Assembly: GCA_963761755.1 (NCBI GenBank)
Contig: CAVXIC010000006.1
Coordinates: forward strand, 1-64,000
DNA length: 64,000 nt
Direction: 5' to 3'
Origin: CAJXVA01 sp963761755
Lineage (GTDB): Bacteria > Myxococcota_A > Polyangia > Nannocystales > Nannocystaceae
In this document: positions 6,489 to 15,345 of the stretch, in pieces
How the letters are laid out: every line of letters starts with the position of its first letter
How positions within the stretch are numbered: the first letter of the stretch is position 1
The notes under the pieces: model-generated
What the model was told of the DNA's origin: nothing
Seen by the model: only the letters and a program-made list of their open reading frames with translations
Databases searched by the model: none
Program-made: the position numbers and the translations under genes

Positions 6489-9380
6489 ATGGTGGCACAC
6501 CCTTGCCCGAGCGACGATCAGCTTCTGGCCTTCGCGGAGGGACTGCTGGGCGAGTCCCAGAGAAGAGTTGCGGAGCAACACCTCGCCGCATGCGCCGACT
6601 GCAGCGCCATCGTCGGCGCCACATACCGTCAATCGAGGAACTCCGAGGTCACGCGCGTGGGTCGCTACGAGGTCCGTGAAGAACTCGGGCGCGGCGGCAT
6701 GGGCCGCGTCCTCAAGGCCTACGACCCTTCGCTGGACCGCGACGTGGCCATCAAGCTGATCTTGCCCTGCGCACTGTCGGGCGTCGCCAAAGAACGGTTC
6801 GCGCGAGAAGCGGAGCTTCTGGGCGCACTGCGGCATCCCAACGTGATCGAGGTCTTCGACATGGGGGAGTTCGACGGCGATCCGCACTTTGTGATGGAGT
6901 TTGTCGATGGTGACAACCTCGACGCCTGGAGCCGGGGACGCAGCGCAGTGGAGATGCTGGCGTGCCTGCGAGGCGCAGGCCGCGGACTCGCGGCCGCCCA
7001 TGCTGCGGGCGTGCTTCATCGCGACTTCAAGCCTTCGAATGTGATCGTGGGCAGGGACGGCCGGCCCAAAGTCGGTGACTTCGGGCTCGCGGGAATCGAG
7101 GTGGCCCAGACGGCGCCGCGCGACGGTGGCGCCCTCGACTCGCTGACCAAGACCGGCGCCGTCATGGGAACGCTGGCATACATGGCCCCCGAGCTCCTCG
7201 ATGGCGGCAAGGCCACCGTGGCCAGCGACCAGTTCGCGTTCTGTGTGACGGCGTACCAGGTGCTGTACGGGAGCCGACCGTTTTTTGGGGGCGACGCGCG
7301 CGCACTGTCGGCCGCGATTCGGCGCGGCGAGATCCCTCCGCCTCCGGCCCACGTCACCATCCCCGGCCGGGCCCGCCGGGCCCTCGTTCGAGGCCTGTCC
7401 CCGCACCCCGGGGATCGCTTCGAGTCGATGGGTGCGTTGCTCCATGAACTCAGGCCGGCGCGCCGCGGGTCCGCGCTCGGCCTCGCCGCGGCGGGCTCCG
7501 CGGTGGCCCTCGTCGCGGTTGCTGCGTTTGCGCTGACACGGACGCACCCCTCGTCGTGTTCGGTGGGGGCGCTCGATGGCGTGTACGACTCAGCCGCGCG
7601 TGATCGGATCCGAGCCGGATTTTCCGGGTCGGACCTGCCCTACGCCAAGGCTTCGTTGCGCAGCACGCTGGAGGGGTTGGACGCCTATGCCCAGGGATGG
7701 AGGCAGGGGGCGATGCAGGCGTGCCGCGCGTCCGAGCGCGGGGCGCTGCCCCCGGACGCGCTCGACGTTCGCATGCGCTGCTTCAAGCACGCCGCGCAGA
7801 GCTTCGAGGCCATGGTCACCGTACTGGAAGCACCGCAGGAGAAGCACATCGAGCGCGGAGGCGAACTGGTGGCGGCGCTTCCGGATCTGCACATGTGCTC
7901 CGACGCGGAGGCGCTGCGGCAGTTCAGCGTGTTGCCCGCCAACGCGGACGAAGCCGCTCAGCAGGAAGCACTCGGCCCGCTCCTGAGTCGGGCCTTCACC
8001 TTGGTGTTGGCCGAAGACTACGACGCGGCACAGGAAATCTTGGAGGCCAATGGCGAGGCGCTGGAGGCTGCTTCGTATCCGCCCTTGAAGGTCCGGGCGC
8101 TCGGGCTGGAAGGGCGAATTCTGCTGAAGCGGCTCGACTTCGAGGGAGCGAGGCGCGCGAGCCTGCAAGCCCACCAGCTCGCGGTCGAACATCGGCTCGA
8201 CCGCGATGCATCGCGAACCGCTACGTTCCTGGGAACGATCTGTTCTTCCACCGGCAGGGCGCAGGAAGCACAGCGATGGTTCGACGTCGCCCTGGCGCTC
8301 GCCGAAGCGGCGGACGCCAACCAGCTCAAGGCCTTCACCCTCGCGGCGGCGTCGAGATTCTACGTGAAGCGCGGCGAGCTCGACCGCGCCGTGGATGCCG
8401 CTCGAACGGCGTTCGAGTTGATCGAAGACGACAGCGCCTATCCTGCGACCTCTCGAGCCGAGGTTCTGTTGGCATACGCCGATCGGCTGTTCACGCGAGG
8501 GGGCGGCGATGACGGGTTGGTGCAGCTGCAGGAGGCGCAGCGGATCCTCGTCGCGCTTCACGGGGAGAGTCACCCGGCCATCGCACAGGTTCACCTGGCG
8601 CTTCAGGTTCGGGCGTCTCGCCGCGGCGACTACGAGGGCTCCTTCCGACACGGCGCGCAAGCGCACCGCATCGTGGCGTCGGTGGAGGGCGAAGGGTCCC
8701 TGCAGACGATCGCGGCGTCGGTGAACCTGGCGATCGCCCACAAGGAACTTGGTCGCTACGACGAGGCCGCTGAAATCCTCCAACGCGCGGACGAACTGCT
8801 GCTCGAATCGCCGGCGGATGTTTCCTCGATGCGGATCCCGGTCCTGACGAACCTTGGGAATGTACGGTTGGGGCTCGCGGACACCGAGGCTGCCCGCGCC
8901 GCCCTGGGTCGAGCGAGTGCGCTCTTGGAAACGCAATCAGACCAACGTAGTCGATCCGTGTTGATCGATGGGCTTCGCTCGCACGTGGAGCTGCTCGACG
9001 GGAACGTCGAGGAAGCGCGGCGTCTCGCCAGTGGTGCCCTCGAGGTCTCCATCGACGTGTTCGGCGAAGATCACTTTCACACCGCCGATGTCCTCACTCG
9101 CCTGGGCCATGCCGAGCTCGAGGCTGGGAACTTCGCGCTCGCACGAGACCTCCTGTCGCGGGCGCTCGCGGTCGAGGAGACGTCCGAGGCCGATCGAGGG
9201 GGGACGAGTTTCCTGCTGGCACGCGCCACCTTCGAGGACCCCGAGGCGACTGTCTCGGCTCGCGCTCGAGGCGTGCGACTGGCGCGCACGGCCGCGCTCG
9301 CGCTCACCTCAAAGCCGGCCTACGGCGCGCTGAGGGGCGAAGTCGTGACCTGGATACAGCGGCATGCCCCTGCCGGCTGA
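6489..9380 (+). CDS. Ser/Thr protein kinase with N-terminal zinc (anti-sigma-like) motif and TPR-like tail
   Basis: About 963 residues from the ATG at 6489; a GTG at 6474 would add five. The N-terminus has the zinc-binding anti-sigma pattern H-x3-C-x2-C (HLAACADC). The kinase domain follows with the glycine loop LGRGGMGRV, the Lys in VAIKLI, the catalytic loop HRDFKPSNV (Phe where Leu is usual), DFGLAG and APELLDGG. A single membrane helix lies around AAAGSAVALVAVAAFAL. The rest is a long chain of TPR-like helices. Family knowledge: such kinases phosphorylate partners in signalling, and zinc anti-sigma motifs bind sigma factors. The divergent sigma gene next door is therefore a likely partner. 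Confidence 0.85.
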   Translation: MVAHPCPSDDQLLAFAEGLLGESQRRVAEQHLAACADCSAIVGATYRQSRNSEVTRVGRYEVREELGRGGMGRVLKAYDPSLDRDVAIKLILPCALSGVAKERFAREAELLGALRHPNVIEVFDMGEFDGDPHFVMEFVDGDNLDAWSRGRSAVEMLACLRGAGRGLAAAHAAGVLHRDFKPSNVIVGRDGRPKVGDFGLAGIEVAQTAPRDGGALDSLTKTGAVMGTLAYMAPELLDGGKATVASDQFAFCVTAYQVLYGSRPFFGGDARALSAAIRRGEIPPPPAHVTIPGRARRALVRGLSPHPGDRFESMGALLHELRPARRGSALGLAAAGSAVALVAVAAFALTRTHPSSCSVGALDGVYDSAARDRIRAGFSGSDLPYAKASLRSTLEGLDAYAQGWRQGAMQACRASERGALPPDALDVRMRCFKHAAQSFEAMVTVLEAPQEKHIERGGELVAALPDLHMCSDAEALRQFSVLPANADEAAQQEALGPLLSRAFTLVLAEDYDAAQEILEANGEALEAASYPPLKVRALGLEGRILLKRLDFEGARRASLQAHQLAVEHRLDRDASRTATFLGTICSSTGRAQEAQRWFDVALALAEAADANQLKAFTLAAASRFYVKRGELDRAVDAARTAFELIEDDSAYPATSRAEVLLAYADRLFTRGGGDDGLVQLQEAQRILVALHGESHPAIAQVHLALQVRASRRGDYEGSFRHGAQAHRIVASVEGEGSLQTIAASVNLAIAHKELGRYDEAAEILQRADELLLESPADVSSMRIPVLTNLGNVRLGLADTEAARAALGRASALLETQSDQRSRSVLIDGLRSHVELLDGNVEEARRLASGALEVSIDVFGEDHFHTADVLTRLGHAELEAGNFALARDLLSRALAVEETSEADRGGTSFLLARATFEDPEATVSARARGVRLARTAALALTSKPAYGALRGEVVTWIQRHAPAG

Positions 9381-9398
9381 TACCGGGCCAGGGTTGAG

Positions 9399-9890
9399 TT
9401 GAAAGAACGTCTCCGGTTCGTCCTGGCGTTCGCCGTTGTGCCCACAGCGGTGGCCGGCAACGCCAACAGCCAAACAGCCGGTCTCGGTCAACGACCTCGA
9501 GTCGTACGCGCTCGTCGTCGAGTGCGACGATGTCGAGTCCACCAGGCTCAACGAGGCGATCGGCAAGGCGATCGGCAAGGCGATCGACGAGGTTGGGGCA
9601 TCGGCGGCAACGCGGGTGAAGCGAGACGCTACGAGCCGGTGCGGAGGCCGGTTCAGGGCCCGCGCACCGGCTCGGTCGGCTCGGTCGGCTTTCGGACCCT
9701 CGAAGCCACGAGCAGCGCCCCCTACCACTGGCTCGGAGACTTTCCCAAGCCCGTGGTCACCCACGAACTGCTTCCGACGAACGAGCTTCTTCGTCGGTCG
9801 TGCAAGTCGGGATTCGTGGCGTGTTCTCCAGTCGGAACCGGCGCGGGGCCGAGGTCCCGCCACCGGGTCTACAACAAGAGACACGACACG
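9399..9890 (+). pseudogene. Ambiguous, probably frameshifted secreted ORF upstream of the precursor peptide
   Basis: A TTG-started frame gives a convincing signal peptide (LRFVLAFAVVPTAVAG). Good coding sequence then jumps to a second frame, reading SVNDLESYALVVECDD and an amphipathic repeat EAIGKAIGKAIDE from 12-base repeats at about 9552-9590. Coding character returns to the first frame at about 9680 (GFRTLEATSSAPYHWLGDF). Two compensating shifts, or a decayed gene, would explain this. The first frame continues without a stop into the precursor peptide gene, but its middle is Arg-rich shadow sequence. No family is recognised. Confidence 0.3.
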
Positions 9891-10118
9891 ATGAAAAAGA
9901 CCTTCCAGCAATCTTCCTCCAGATCCACCAACCAGGCGATCAGCGCCGACGAACTCCGCAGCGTGCAGGGCGGCGGCTTGTGCTGTGCCCCCGGCCCCGA
10001 CGGGAGTCCGGGACCCTGCGGGCCCGAAGGGAACTGTCCCGATCCCGAGCCCAGCTCGCCTCCGGCGACGAGCCACCGCAGCTACGGTGGCGGCGGACTC
10101 CTCGACATCGACCACTAG
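9891..10118 (+). CDS. Double-glycine-leader precursor peptide with Cys-containing Gly-X-Y core
   Basis: The 75-residue product starts MKKTFQQ at ATG 9891. Residues 17-28 (ISADELRSVQGG) match the double-glycine leader consensus position by position: hydrophobic -12, Ser -11, Glu -8, Leu -7, Val -4, Gly -2 and Gly -1. Cleavage after Gly28 would release a 47-residue peptide with Cys at 31, 32, 43 and 49. Residues 35-49 form five Gly-X-Y triplets, collagen-like and Pro-rich. The C-terminal end is Pro/Ser/Gly-rich and ends LDIDH. A C39-peptidase ABC transporter and two adaptors follow in the same direction, exactly the partners such a leader needs. No modifying enzyme is visible, so an unmodified or disulfide-bonded bacteriocin-like or signal peptide is the simplest reading. 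Confidence 0.75.
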   Translation: MKKTFQQSSSRSTNQAISADELRSVQGGGLCCAPGPDGSPGPCGPEGNCPDPEPSSPPATSHRSYGGGGLLDIDH

Positions 10119-10183
10119 TCGAGCCCCAGACGTCGGGGTGGCCATGCACACCCCGACGTCCCTCCGGTTGACCTCTCTTCCAC

Positions 10184-12031
10184 GTGTCCCGACCGATGCT
10201 CGTTGCCCAGCCCAGTCCGACCGTTTGGCCTCGCGTGCTGCTGTACGCGATGGATCCGAGATGCGCGGCGTGGTTGGCCCACTGCCTCTCGCACACGGCA
10301 GAAACGATTCTTCTCCCCGACGGCGATCTGTCGGCCCTGGGTCGCATTCCCGGCGCCCGCGCGATCATCACGGGTCATCGCTGCGACGATCCCGCGCTGG
10401 GCACCCTGCTCGAGTACGTAGGTGCCGGAATGCCGGTTTTCGTCATCGGACAGCGGGGCGCATCGCAGGTTCCGACCGACCCCCGCATCTTCTTCGTCCT
10501 CTCTGCCCTGCTGCCGCCCGCGGACATCACCGCACTCGTCGACAGTGCGTTGCGTGGCCGCAGCTCGCCTGAGCCTGAGCTTCTCTCGCCCGAAGCCGCC
10601 GAGCACCTCACCCGGGTCCTGGCGCTGGCCACGGCGTTCGCGAGCCGCAGCGATCTGCCGTCGGCCGCTGCATCCGCCGAACATGCCGCGCAGAGGCTGA
10701 CCGGCGCAGACCGAACGTATTGCCTCTTCCATGACATCGACAGCGGCGCGCTGTGGGCCGAAGGCGCGACCGACCGGGAAGGGCAGGCCACCGTCGGCCT
10801 CGCCGGCTTCGTCGCGCGTACAGGACGTGCGTGCGTGACCGAATGCGCGCGAGTCGACCCCCGCTACGTCCAGGCGCTCGACGATCCCCTCGGGGACGGC
10901 AACGAGCGCCTGCTCGCCTACCCCGTCGTGGGCCCAGGTGGTCGCGTTCACGCGGTGCTCGTCGCTGTGCGTAGCCCCGCCCGCCCAATGTTCTCCTTAG
11001 GGGAGCAGCAGCTGCTCGCCACCTTTGCGGAGAGCACCGGACCGATGATGCATCACCTCGCTCGCATGGTCGAAGCGCAGGGCGTGCTTCGTCTCGAGCG
11101 CGAGCGACGGTCCGACATGTATCGCCCGGAGGCGCTGACCGCATACGGCCAGGTCGGACATCGTGGTGACGTCATCCGGGTTTCGCCGGGGTGGATCCGC
11201 TGGGCCTTTTGGGCGCTGCTAGGCCTGATCGCCGGGAGTGTCGCCTATCTGTTCCTCGGACGAGTCCACCGATATAGCGTAGGGCCGGCGATCGTCCGTC
11301 TACACAAACGCACCGAGGTCACGGCACGCAGCGGGGGCGCTCTGCGCTCGGTAGAGGTCGCGCCCGGCGAGCACGTCGAACAGAACCAGCTCCTGGCTCA
11401 TCTGGACGATCGGCAGGCTCGTGCACGGATAGACCAGCTCCAGCGAGAGTTCGACGACCAGCTTCGCGCCCATCTGCTCGACCCATCCGACGTCGCGGCG
11501 AAGCAGCGCGTCTTCGCGCTGCGCGGAGAGCTTGCCAGTGCCCACACGCGACTCGAGCAGCACCAGCTACGAGCGTCGGAGGCTGGTGTCGTGAGCGACA
11601 TTCGCATCCGTCCCGGACAGCACATCGTCGAGGGGGACATCGTGCTCTCGTTGCTCGCCGCCGACGACGACCGCCACGTCAAGGTCTTCGTCCGAGGTGC
11701 TGATAGCCCCCAGCTCGCCCCGGGCATGCCGCTTCGCCTCGAGATCGCGGGCTACCAGTATGCCTACCAAGACTTGACGATCGACGCAGTGAGCGACGAA
11801 GTCATCGGACCGGCCGAGGCCCGTCGATACCTCGGCCCTCAAGTCGCCGATAACCTCCGAATCGACGGCCCCGTGGTGCTCGTACGCGCGCGCCTCCCCG
11901 AGTCCTACTTCGAGGCGAACCACGAAGTCTATCGGTTCCACGACGGCATGCTCGCCACGGCGCGAATCGCCGTGAGGACTGAGCCGATCATCTCGACCCT
12001 CCTCCCCTTCTTGCATCGAGTTCGACCATGA
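10184..12031 (+). CDS. Receiver-like/GAF/HlyD fusion: sensor-linked periplasmic adaptor of the peptide exporter
   Basis: About 615 residues from a GTG; an ATG at 10196 is equally possible. Residues 16-125 look like a CheY-type fold, but the phosphoacceptor position lacks Asp (AIITG). Residues 140-295 resemble a GAF domain. A single membrane helix lies at about 338-357. The remainder is HlyD-like: a lipoyl half-motif SGGALRSVEVAPGEHVEQ, a coiled coil with DRQARARIDQLQREF, the second half-motif ASEAGVVSDIRIRPGQ, and a beta-barrel. HlyD proteins bridge an ABC transporter to the outer membrane. The cytoplasmic sensory head is unusual and suggests that export is gated by a ligand. It overlaps the next gene by 4 bases. 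Confidence 0.8.
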   Translation: MSRPMLVAQPSPTVWPRVLLYAMDPRCAAWLAHCLSHTAETILLPDGDLSALGRIPGARAIITGHRCDDPALGTLLEYVGAGMPVFVIGQRGASQVPTDPRIFFVLSALLPPADITALVDSALRGRSSPEPELLSPEAAEHLTRVLALATAFASRSDLPSAAASAEHAAQRLTGADRTYCLFHDIDSGALWAEGATDREGQATVGLAGFVARTGRACVTECARVDPRYVQALDDPLGDGNERLLAYPVVGPGGRVHAVLVAVRSPARPMFSLGEQQLLATFAESTGPMMHHLARMVEAQGVLRLERERRSDMYRPEALTAYGQVGHRGDVIRVSPGWIRWAFWALLGLIAGSVAYLFLGRVHRYSVGPAIVRLHKRTEVTARSGGALRSVEVAPGEHVEQNQLLAHLDDRQARARIDQLQREFDDQLRAHLLDPSDVAAKQRVFALRGELASAHTRLEQHQLRASEAGVVSDIRIRPGQHIVEGDIVLSLLAADDDRHVKVFVRGADSPQLAPGMPLRLEIAGYQYAYQDLTIDAVSDEVIGPAEARRYLGPQVADNLRIDGPVVLVRARLPESYFEANHEVYRFHDGMLATARIAVRTEPIISTLLPFLHRVRP

Positions 12032-14307
12032 CGGAACACTCGTTGGTCGGGCCACTGGGCCGGGCGACTCGCAGCCGCGCCGGAGCCAACGTGGCCACGG
12101 ACTTTCCCGCGCTCCAACGCTTGGCGAGACGGTCGAAGCGGAAGCGCGTCCCCTTCGTGCAGCAGTTGCAGTGGGCCGACTGTGGTGCGGCGTGCTTGGC
12201 GATGGTGCTGCGGTTCTTCGGCCGCGAGGTTCGCCTCGAGGATGTCCGCCAGAGCGTCGGGGTGGGCCACGACGGAGCGAGCGCGCTGTCTGTCCTCACG
12301 GCTGCGCAGGGGTACGGCATGCGTGGGCGCGGTCTGTCGATCGAAGCGGCAGACCTCGAGTACCTTCCCAAGGCGGCAATCCTTCACTGGGAGTTCAGCC
12401 ACTTCGTGGTCTTCGAGCGCTGCGTTGGTGACGCGGTCGAGATCGTCGACCCCGCACACGGCCGACGTCGTGTGCCCATGGCCCAATTCCGTCGCTCGTT
12501 CACCGGCGTCGCCCTCGTCATCGAGCCGACCGAGCAGTTCGAGCCTTCGAAGTCGGGGCGCAGCCGGGCATCGCACTACCTTCGAGAGCTGATGGGGCAG
12601 CGACGACTACTATCGCAAGTCGTAGCGACCTCCGTCGTGCTTCGCGTGCTTGCGCTCTCGCTGCCTGTCCTCACCGCGCTCATCGTGGACCGAGTCGTTC
12701 CACGCGGTGATACCTCGCTGCTCGCCATCGTTGGTGTCGGATTGGCCGCGGCGATGGGCTTCCAGCTCCTGTCCACGCTGATCCGGGCGCACATGCTGCT
12801 GCAGCTTCGCACCAACCTCGATACGAAACTGACTCTCGGGTTCCTGGACCACCTCGTGAACTTGCCCTACGCGTTCTTCCAGCACCGGTCCGCGGGCGAC
12901 CTGATGATGCGGGTGTCGAGCAACTCGACCATTCGCGAGGCGCTGACCTCCAATACCCTCTCTGGCCTCCTCGACGGGGGACTGGTCTTCGTCTACCTCG
13001 GTCTCATCGTTGCGATTCACCCCGGCGTCGGGCTGCTGGTGTTCGGCCTGGGCGTACTGCAGGTGCTGGTGTTCCTGGTCGCGCGCAAGCGGGAGTCCGA
13101 CCTGATGAGTGAGAACCTCGAGGCGCAGGCCCGGGCGCAGAGCAACCTCGTGCAGATCCTCGCGGGCATCGAAACGCTCAAGGTCGCGGGCGCGGAGCAC
13201 CGCGCCGTCGAGCATTGGTCCAACCTCTTCGTCGACGATCTCAACGTCTCGCTGCAACGCGGCCGGATGGGAGCCGTGGTCACCACGGTGATGACCGCGC
13301 TTCGGTCGGCCGCGCCGCTGTTGGTCTTGAGCCTCGGCGCAATCGAGGTCATTGAAGGCAACCTTTCGTTGGGAAGCATGCTGGCGCTCAATGCACTTGC
13401 AGTGGGCTTCTTGATGCCACTGTCATCGCTCGTGACCAGCGCCCTGCAGCTGCAGCGCTTGGGCTGCTACTTCGACCGCATCGACGATGTTCTCTCGGCC
13501 GAACGTGAGCAGGGCAGGGGCCAGGTCCGCCAGCCTGGCCGACTCAGGGGACACATCAAGCTTCGCAACGTCTCGTTTCGCTACGGCCCGAACTCGACGG
13601 ATGTGGTGCACGATGTGTCTGCAGACATTCGACCGGGCGAGTGCGTGGCAATCGTCGGTCGTTCGGGGTCCGGCAAGTCGACCTTGGCACGTCTACTGCT
13701 CGGCCTCTATGCGCCGACGCAGGGCGAAGTCTACTACGATGGTCAGAACCTCGCCGATCTCGATCTTCGCCAGGTGCGGCGGCAGCTGGGCATCGTTCCG
13801 CAGCACCCGTTCATTTTCGGCCGGTCGGTCCGCGACAACATCGCACTGTCGGACCCGTCGGCGACCCTCGAGGAAATCGTCGCCGCAGCCCGACTCGCCG
13901 CGATTCACGACGATATCTCGGCGATGCCGATGGGCTACGATTCGCTGCTCGCAGATGGGGGAGCTTCGCTCTCGGGAGGGCAGCGCCAGCGCATCGCCAT
14001 GGCGCGGGCCTTACTCGACACGCCGGCCGTCTTGTTGCTCGACGAGGCGACCAGCTCTCTGGACACCGCGACGGAGAAGACGGTGATGGACAACCTCGCG
14101 GCCCAGCGTTGCTCGAGAATCATCATTGCGCATCGCCTCAGCACAATCGCGTTCGCCGATGAGATTATCGTGATGGACGAGGGACGAATCGTGGAGAAGG
14201 GCTCGCACGCCGAACTCATGGCGCGGGGCGGATCGTACCGTGCGTTGGTGGTCGCGCAAACGAACCCTGGTCAAGTCTCGGGAGCGGGAGGCTCGCTCCA
14301 TGGGTGA
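12028..14307 (+). CDS. Peptidase-containing ABC transporter (C39 leader peptidase)
   Basis: The 759-residue product has three parts. The C39 domain (about 38-165) has the catalytic set Gln46, Cys52 (ADCGAAC), His126 (SHFVVF) and Asp142 (VDPAHG). The membrane domain spans about 185-470. The nucleotide-binding domain has Walker A GRSGSGKST, signature LSGGQRQR, Walker B VLLLDEATS and a switch His in IIAHRLST. Family knowledge: such transporters cut the leader after Gly-Gly and export the peptide. The precursor at 9891 has exactly that site. The start codon overlaps the stop of the HlyD fusion, and the end overlaps the next adaptor gene by 8 bases, so the three are an operon. Confidence 0.92.
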   Translation: MTEHSLVGPLGRATRSRAGANVATDFPALQRLARRSKRKRVPFVQQLQWADCGAACLAMVLRFFGREVRLEDVRQSVGVGHDGASALSVLTAAQGYGMRGRGLSIEAADLEYLPKAAILHWEFSHFVVFERCVGDAVEIVDPAHGRRRVPMAQFRRSFTGVALVIEPTEQFEPSKSGRSRASHYLRELMGQRRLLSQVVATSVVLRVLALSLPVLTALIVDRVVPRGDTSLLAIVGVGLAAAMGFQLLSTLIRAHMLLQLRTNLDTKLTLGFLDHLVNLPYAFFQHRSAGDLMMRVSSNSTIREALTSNTLSGLLDGGLVFVYLGLIVAIHPGVGLLVFGLGVLQVLVFLVARKRESDLMSENLEAQARAQSNLVQILAGIETLKVAGAEHRAVEHWSNLFVDDLNVSLQRGRMGAVVTTVMTALRSAAPLLVLSLGAIEVIEGNLSLGSMLALNALAVGFLMPLSSLVTSALQLQRLGCYFDRIDDVLSAEREQGRGQVRQPGRLRGHIKLRNVSFRYGPNSTDVVHDVSADIRPGECVAIVGRSGSGKSTLARLLLGLYAPTQGEVYYDGQNLADLDLRQVRRQLGIVPQHPFIFGRSVRDNIALSDPSATLEEIVAAARLAAIHDDISAMPMGYDSLLADGGASLSGGQRQRIAMARALLDTPAVLLLDEATSSLDTATEKTVMDNLAAQRCSRIIIAHRLSTIAFADEIIVMDEGRIVEKGSHAELMARGGSYRALVVAQTNPGQVSGAGGSLHG

Positions 14308-15205
14308 CCGCATCCGACGACTGCTGCTGGGCAGCGCTTTGGGTCTCGGTACGATCAGCTGCGGCGACTCGGTGCCATCGCTCGAGGCCGAGCCTGCACA
14401 ACGGGTGGACGCAGTTGCCCGCCTTCCGCCCCGGCCGAGTCCGCCGGCGGGACCGCCCTCACGCGGATACGTCGCGGTCGTGTACGCGGGGGAGTCCGTC
14501 GATATCGCGCCCAACACCACGGGCACGCTGCGTACGGTCGACGTTCGGGCAGGAGACAGGGTCGAGGAGGGCGATCGCATCGCCACCCTCGACGACACCC
14601 GAGCCCGAGAAGAGCTCGTGATGGCTTCGGCGCAGCTTCGCTCCGCACAGTCCCGGCTCGAACAAGCCGAAGCCGCCGCGAAGAAGGCGAGCCGGAGCTC
14701 CGCGCGAAGCGCGTCGCTCGCGAAGTCCGGCCACATTCCCAGCGCCGAGGTGGAGGATGCATCAGCCGAACGAATCCGGACCCAGGCGGCGGTTCGCGAA
14801 GCGCGAGCGGAAGTCTCCGGTCTTCGCGCCGCCCTCGCGCAGCGGCAGCGACAGCTGGACGAAACCGTCCTGACCGCTGCATTTTCCGGAACGGTCGCTG
14901 AGCGCTATGTCCACGGGGGCACGGTGGTCTCGGCTGGTTCCCGGGTTGTTCGACTGCTCGGCACTGGCAGCCCCTGGGTTCGCTTTGCCGTGCCCCCCAG
15001 CCACGTCGATCGCCTACAGGTGGGCGACGTCGTGCTCGCCGAGTTCGAGGGCGCCTCCAATCCGGTGAGGGCCACCATCGAGCAAATCGCTCCGGAGGTC
15101 GACCCATCGTCACACCTGGTCTTGGTCGAGGCTCAGCTCGCGCTGCCCGATGGCGAACACCAAGGCCGACATCCGGGAGCGGCCGCCTGGGTGCGTCTGC
15201 AGTGA
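14300..15205 (+). CDS. HlyD/RND-type periplasmic adaptor lipoprotein
   Basis: About 301 residues from ATG 14300, inside the end of the transporter gene. The N-terminus is a lipoprotein signal (LLLGSALGLGTISCGDS). A lipoyl half-motif (TGTLRTVDVRAGDRVEEGD), an Ala/Glu-rich coiled coil of about 100 residues, a second half-motif (AAFSGTVAERYVHGG) and a beta-barrel follow. It is a membrane-fusion protein of the export system encoded by the two genes before it. Having two adaptors with one transporter is unusual; this one may be anchored in either membrane. No TolC homologue is present next to it. Confidence 0.82.
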   Translation: MGDRIRRLLLGSALGLGTISCGDSVPSLEAEPAQRVDAVARLPPRPSPPAGPPSRGYVAVVYAGESVDIAPNTTGTLRTVDVRAGDRVEEGDRIATLDDTRAREELVMASAQLRSAQSRLEQAEAAAKKASRSSARSASLAKSGHIPSAEVEDASAERIRTQAAVREARAEVSGLRAALAQRQRQLDETVLTAAFSGTVAERYVHGGTVVSAGSRVVRLLGTGSPWVRFAVPPSHVDRLQVGDVVLAEFEGASNPVRATIEQIAPEVDPSSHLVLVEAQLALPDGEHQGRHPGAAAWVRLQ

Positions 15206-15345
15206 GCAAGCGCTGGGGCTCGCGTAGGCGCTCGGTGCGTTGCTTCAGTGTCCGCACGTTCGCCCTTGTGGTCGCGCTTGGAACAGGGGGTCGCCAAACC
15301 TCCACTCCGCAGCAGGCCCGCGATCCGTCGCCCCGGGTTCCGCGA
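15202..15345 (+). pseudogene. Truncated ORF with signal-like N-terminus, coupled to the adaptor gene
   Basis: A GTG overlaps the adaptor stop as GTGA. It starts a frame beginning SKRWGSRRRSVRCFSV, then a hydrophobic TFALVVALGTGG. The frame runs into the end of the convergent gene and stops at 15423 without further protein-like sequence. From 15341 the DNA matches the end of the FGE genes, so the original gene appears cut off there. An outer-membrane component would be expected at this place in an export operon, but nothing in the short remnant proves that. Confidence 0.25.

Noticed and set aside
9399..10118. One 239-residue protein covering the signal-like ORF and the precursor
   Set aside because: The middle of that frame is Arg-rich shadow sequence, and the leader consensus fits an independent start at 9891.
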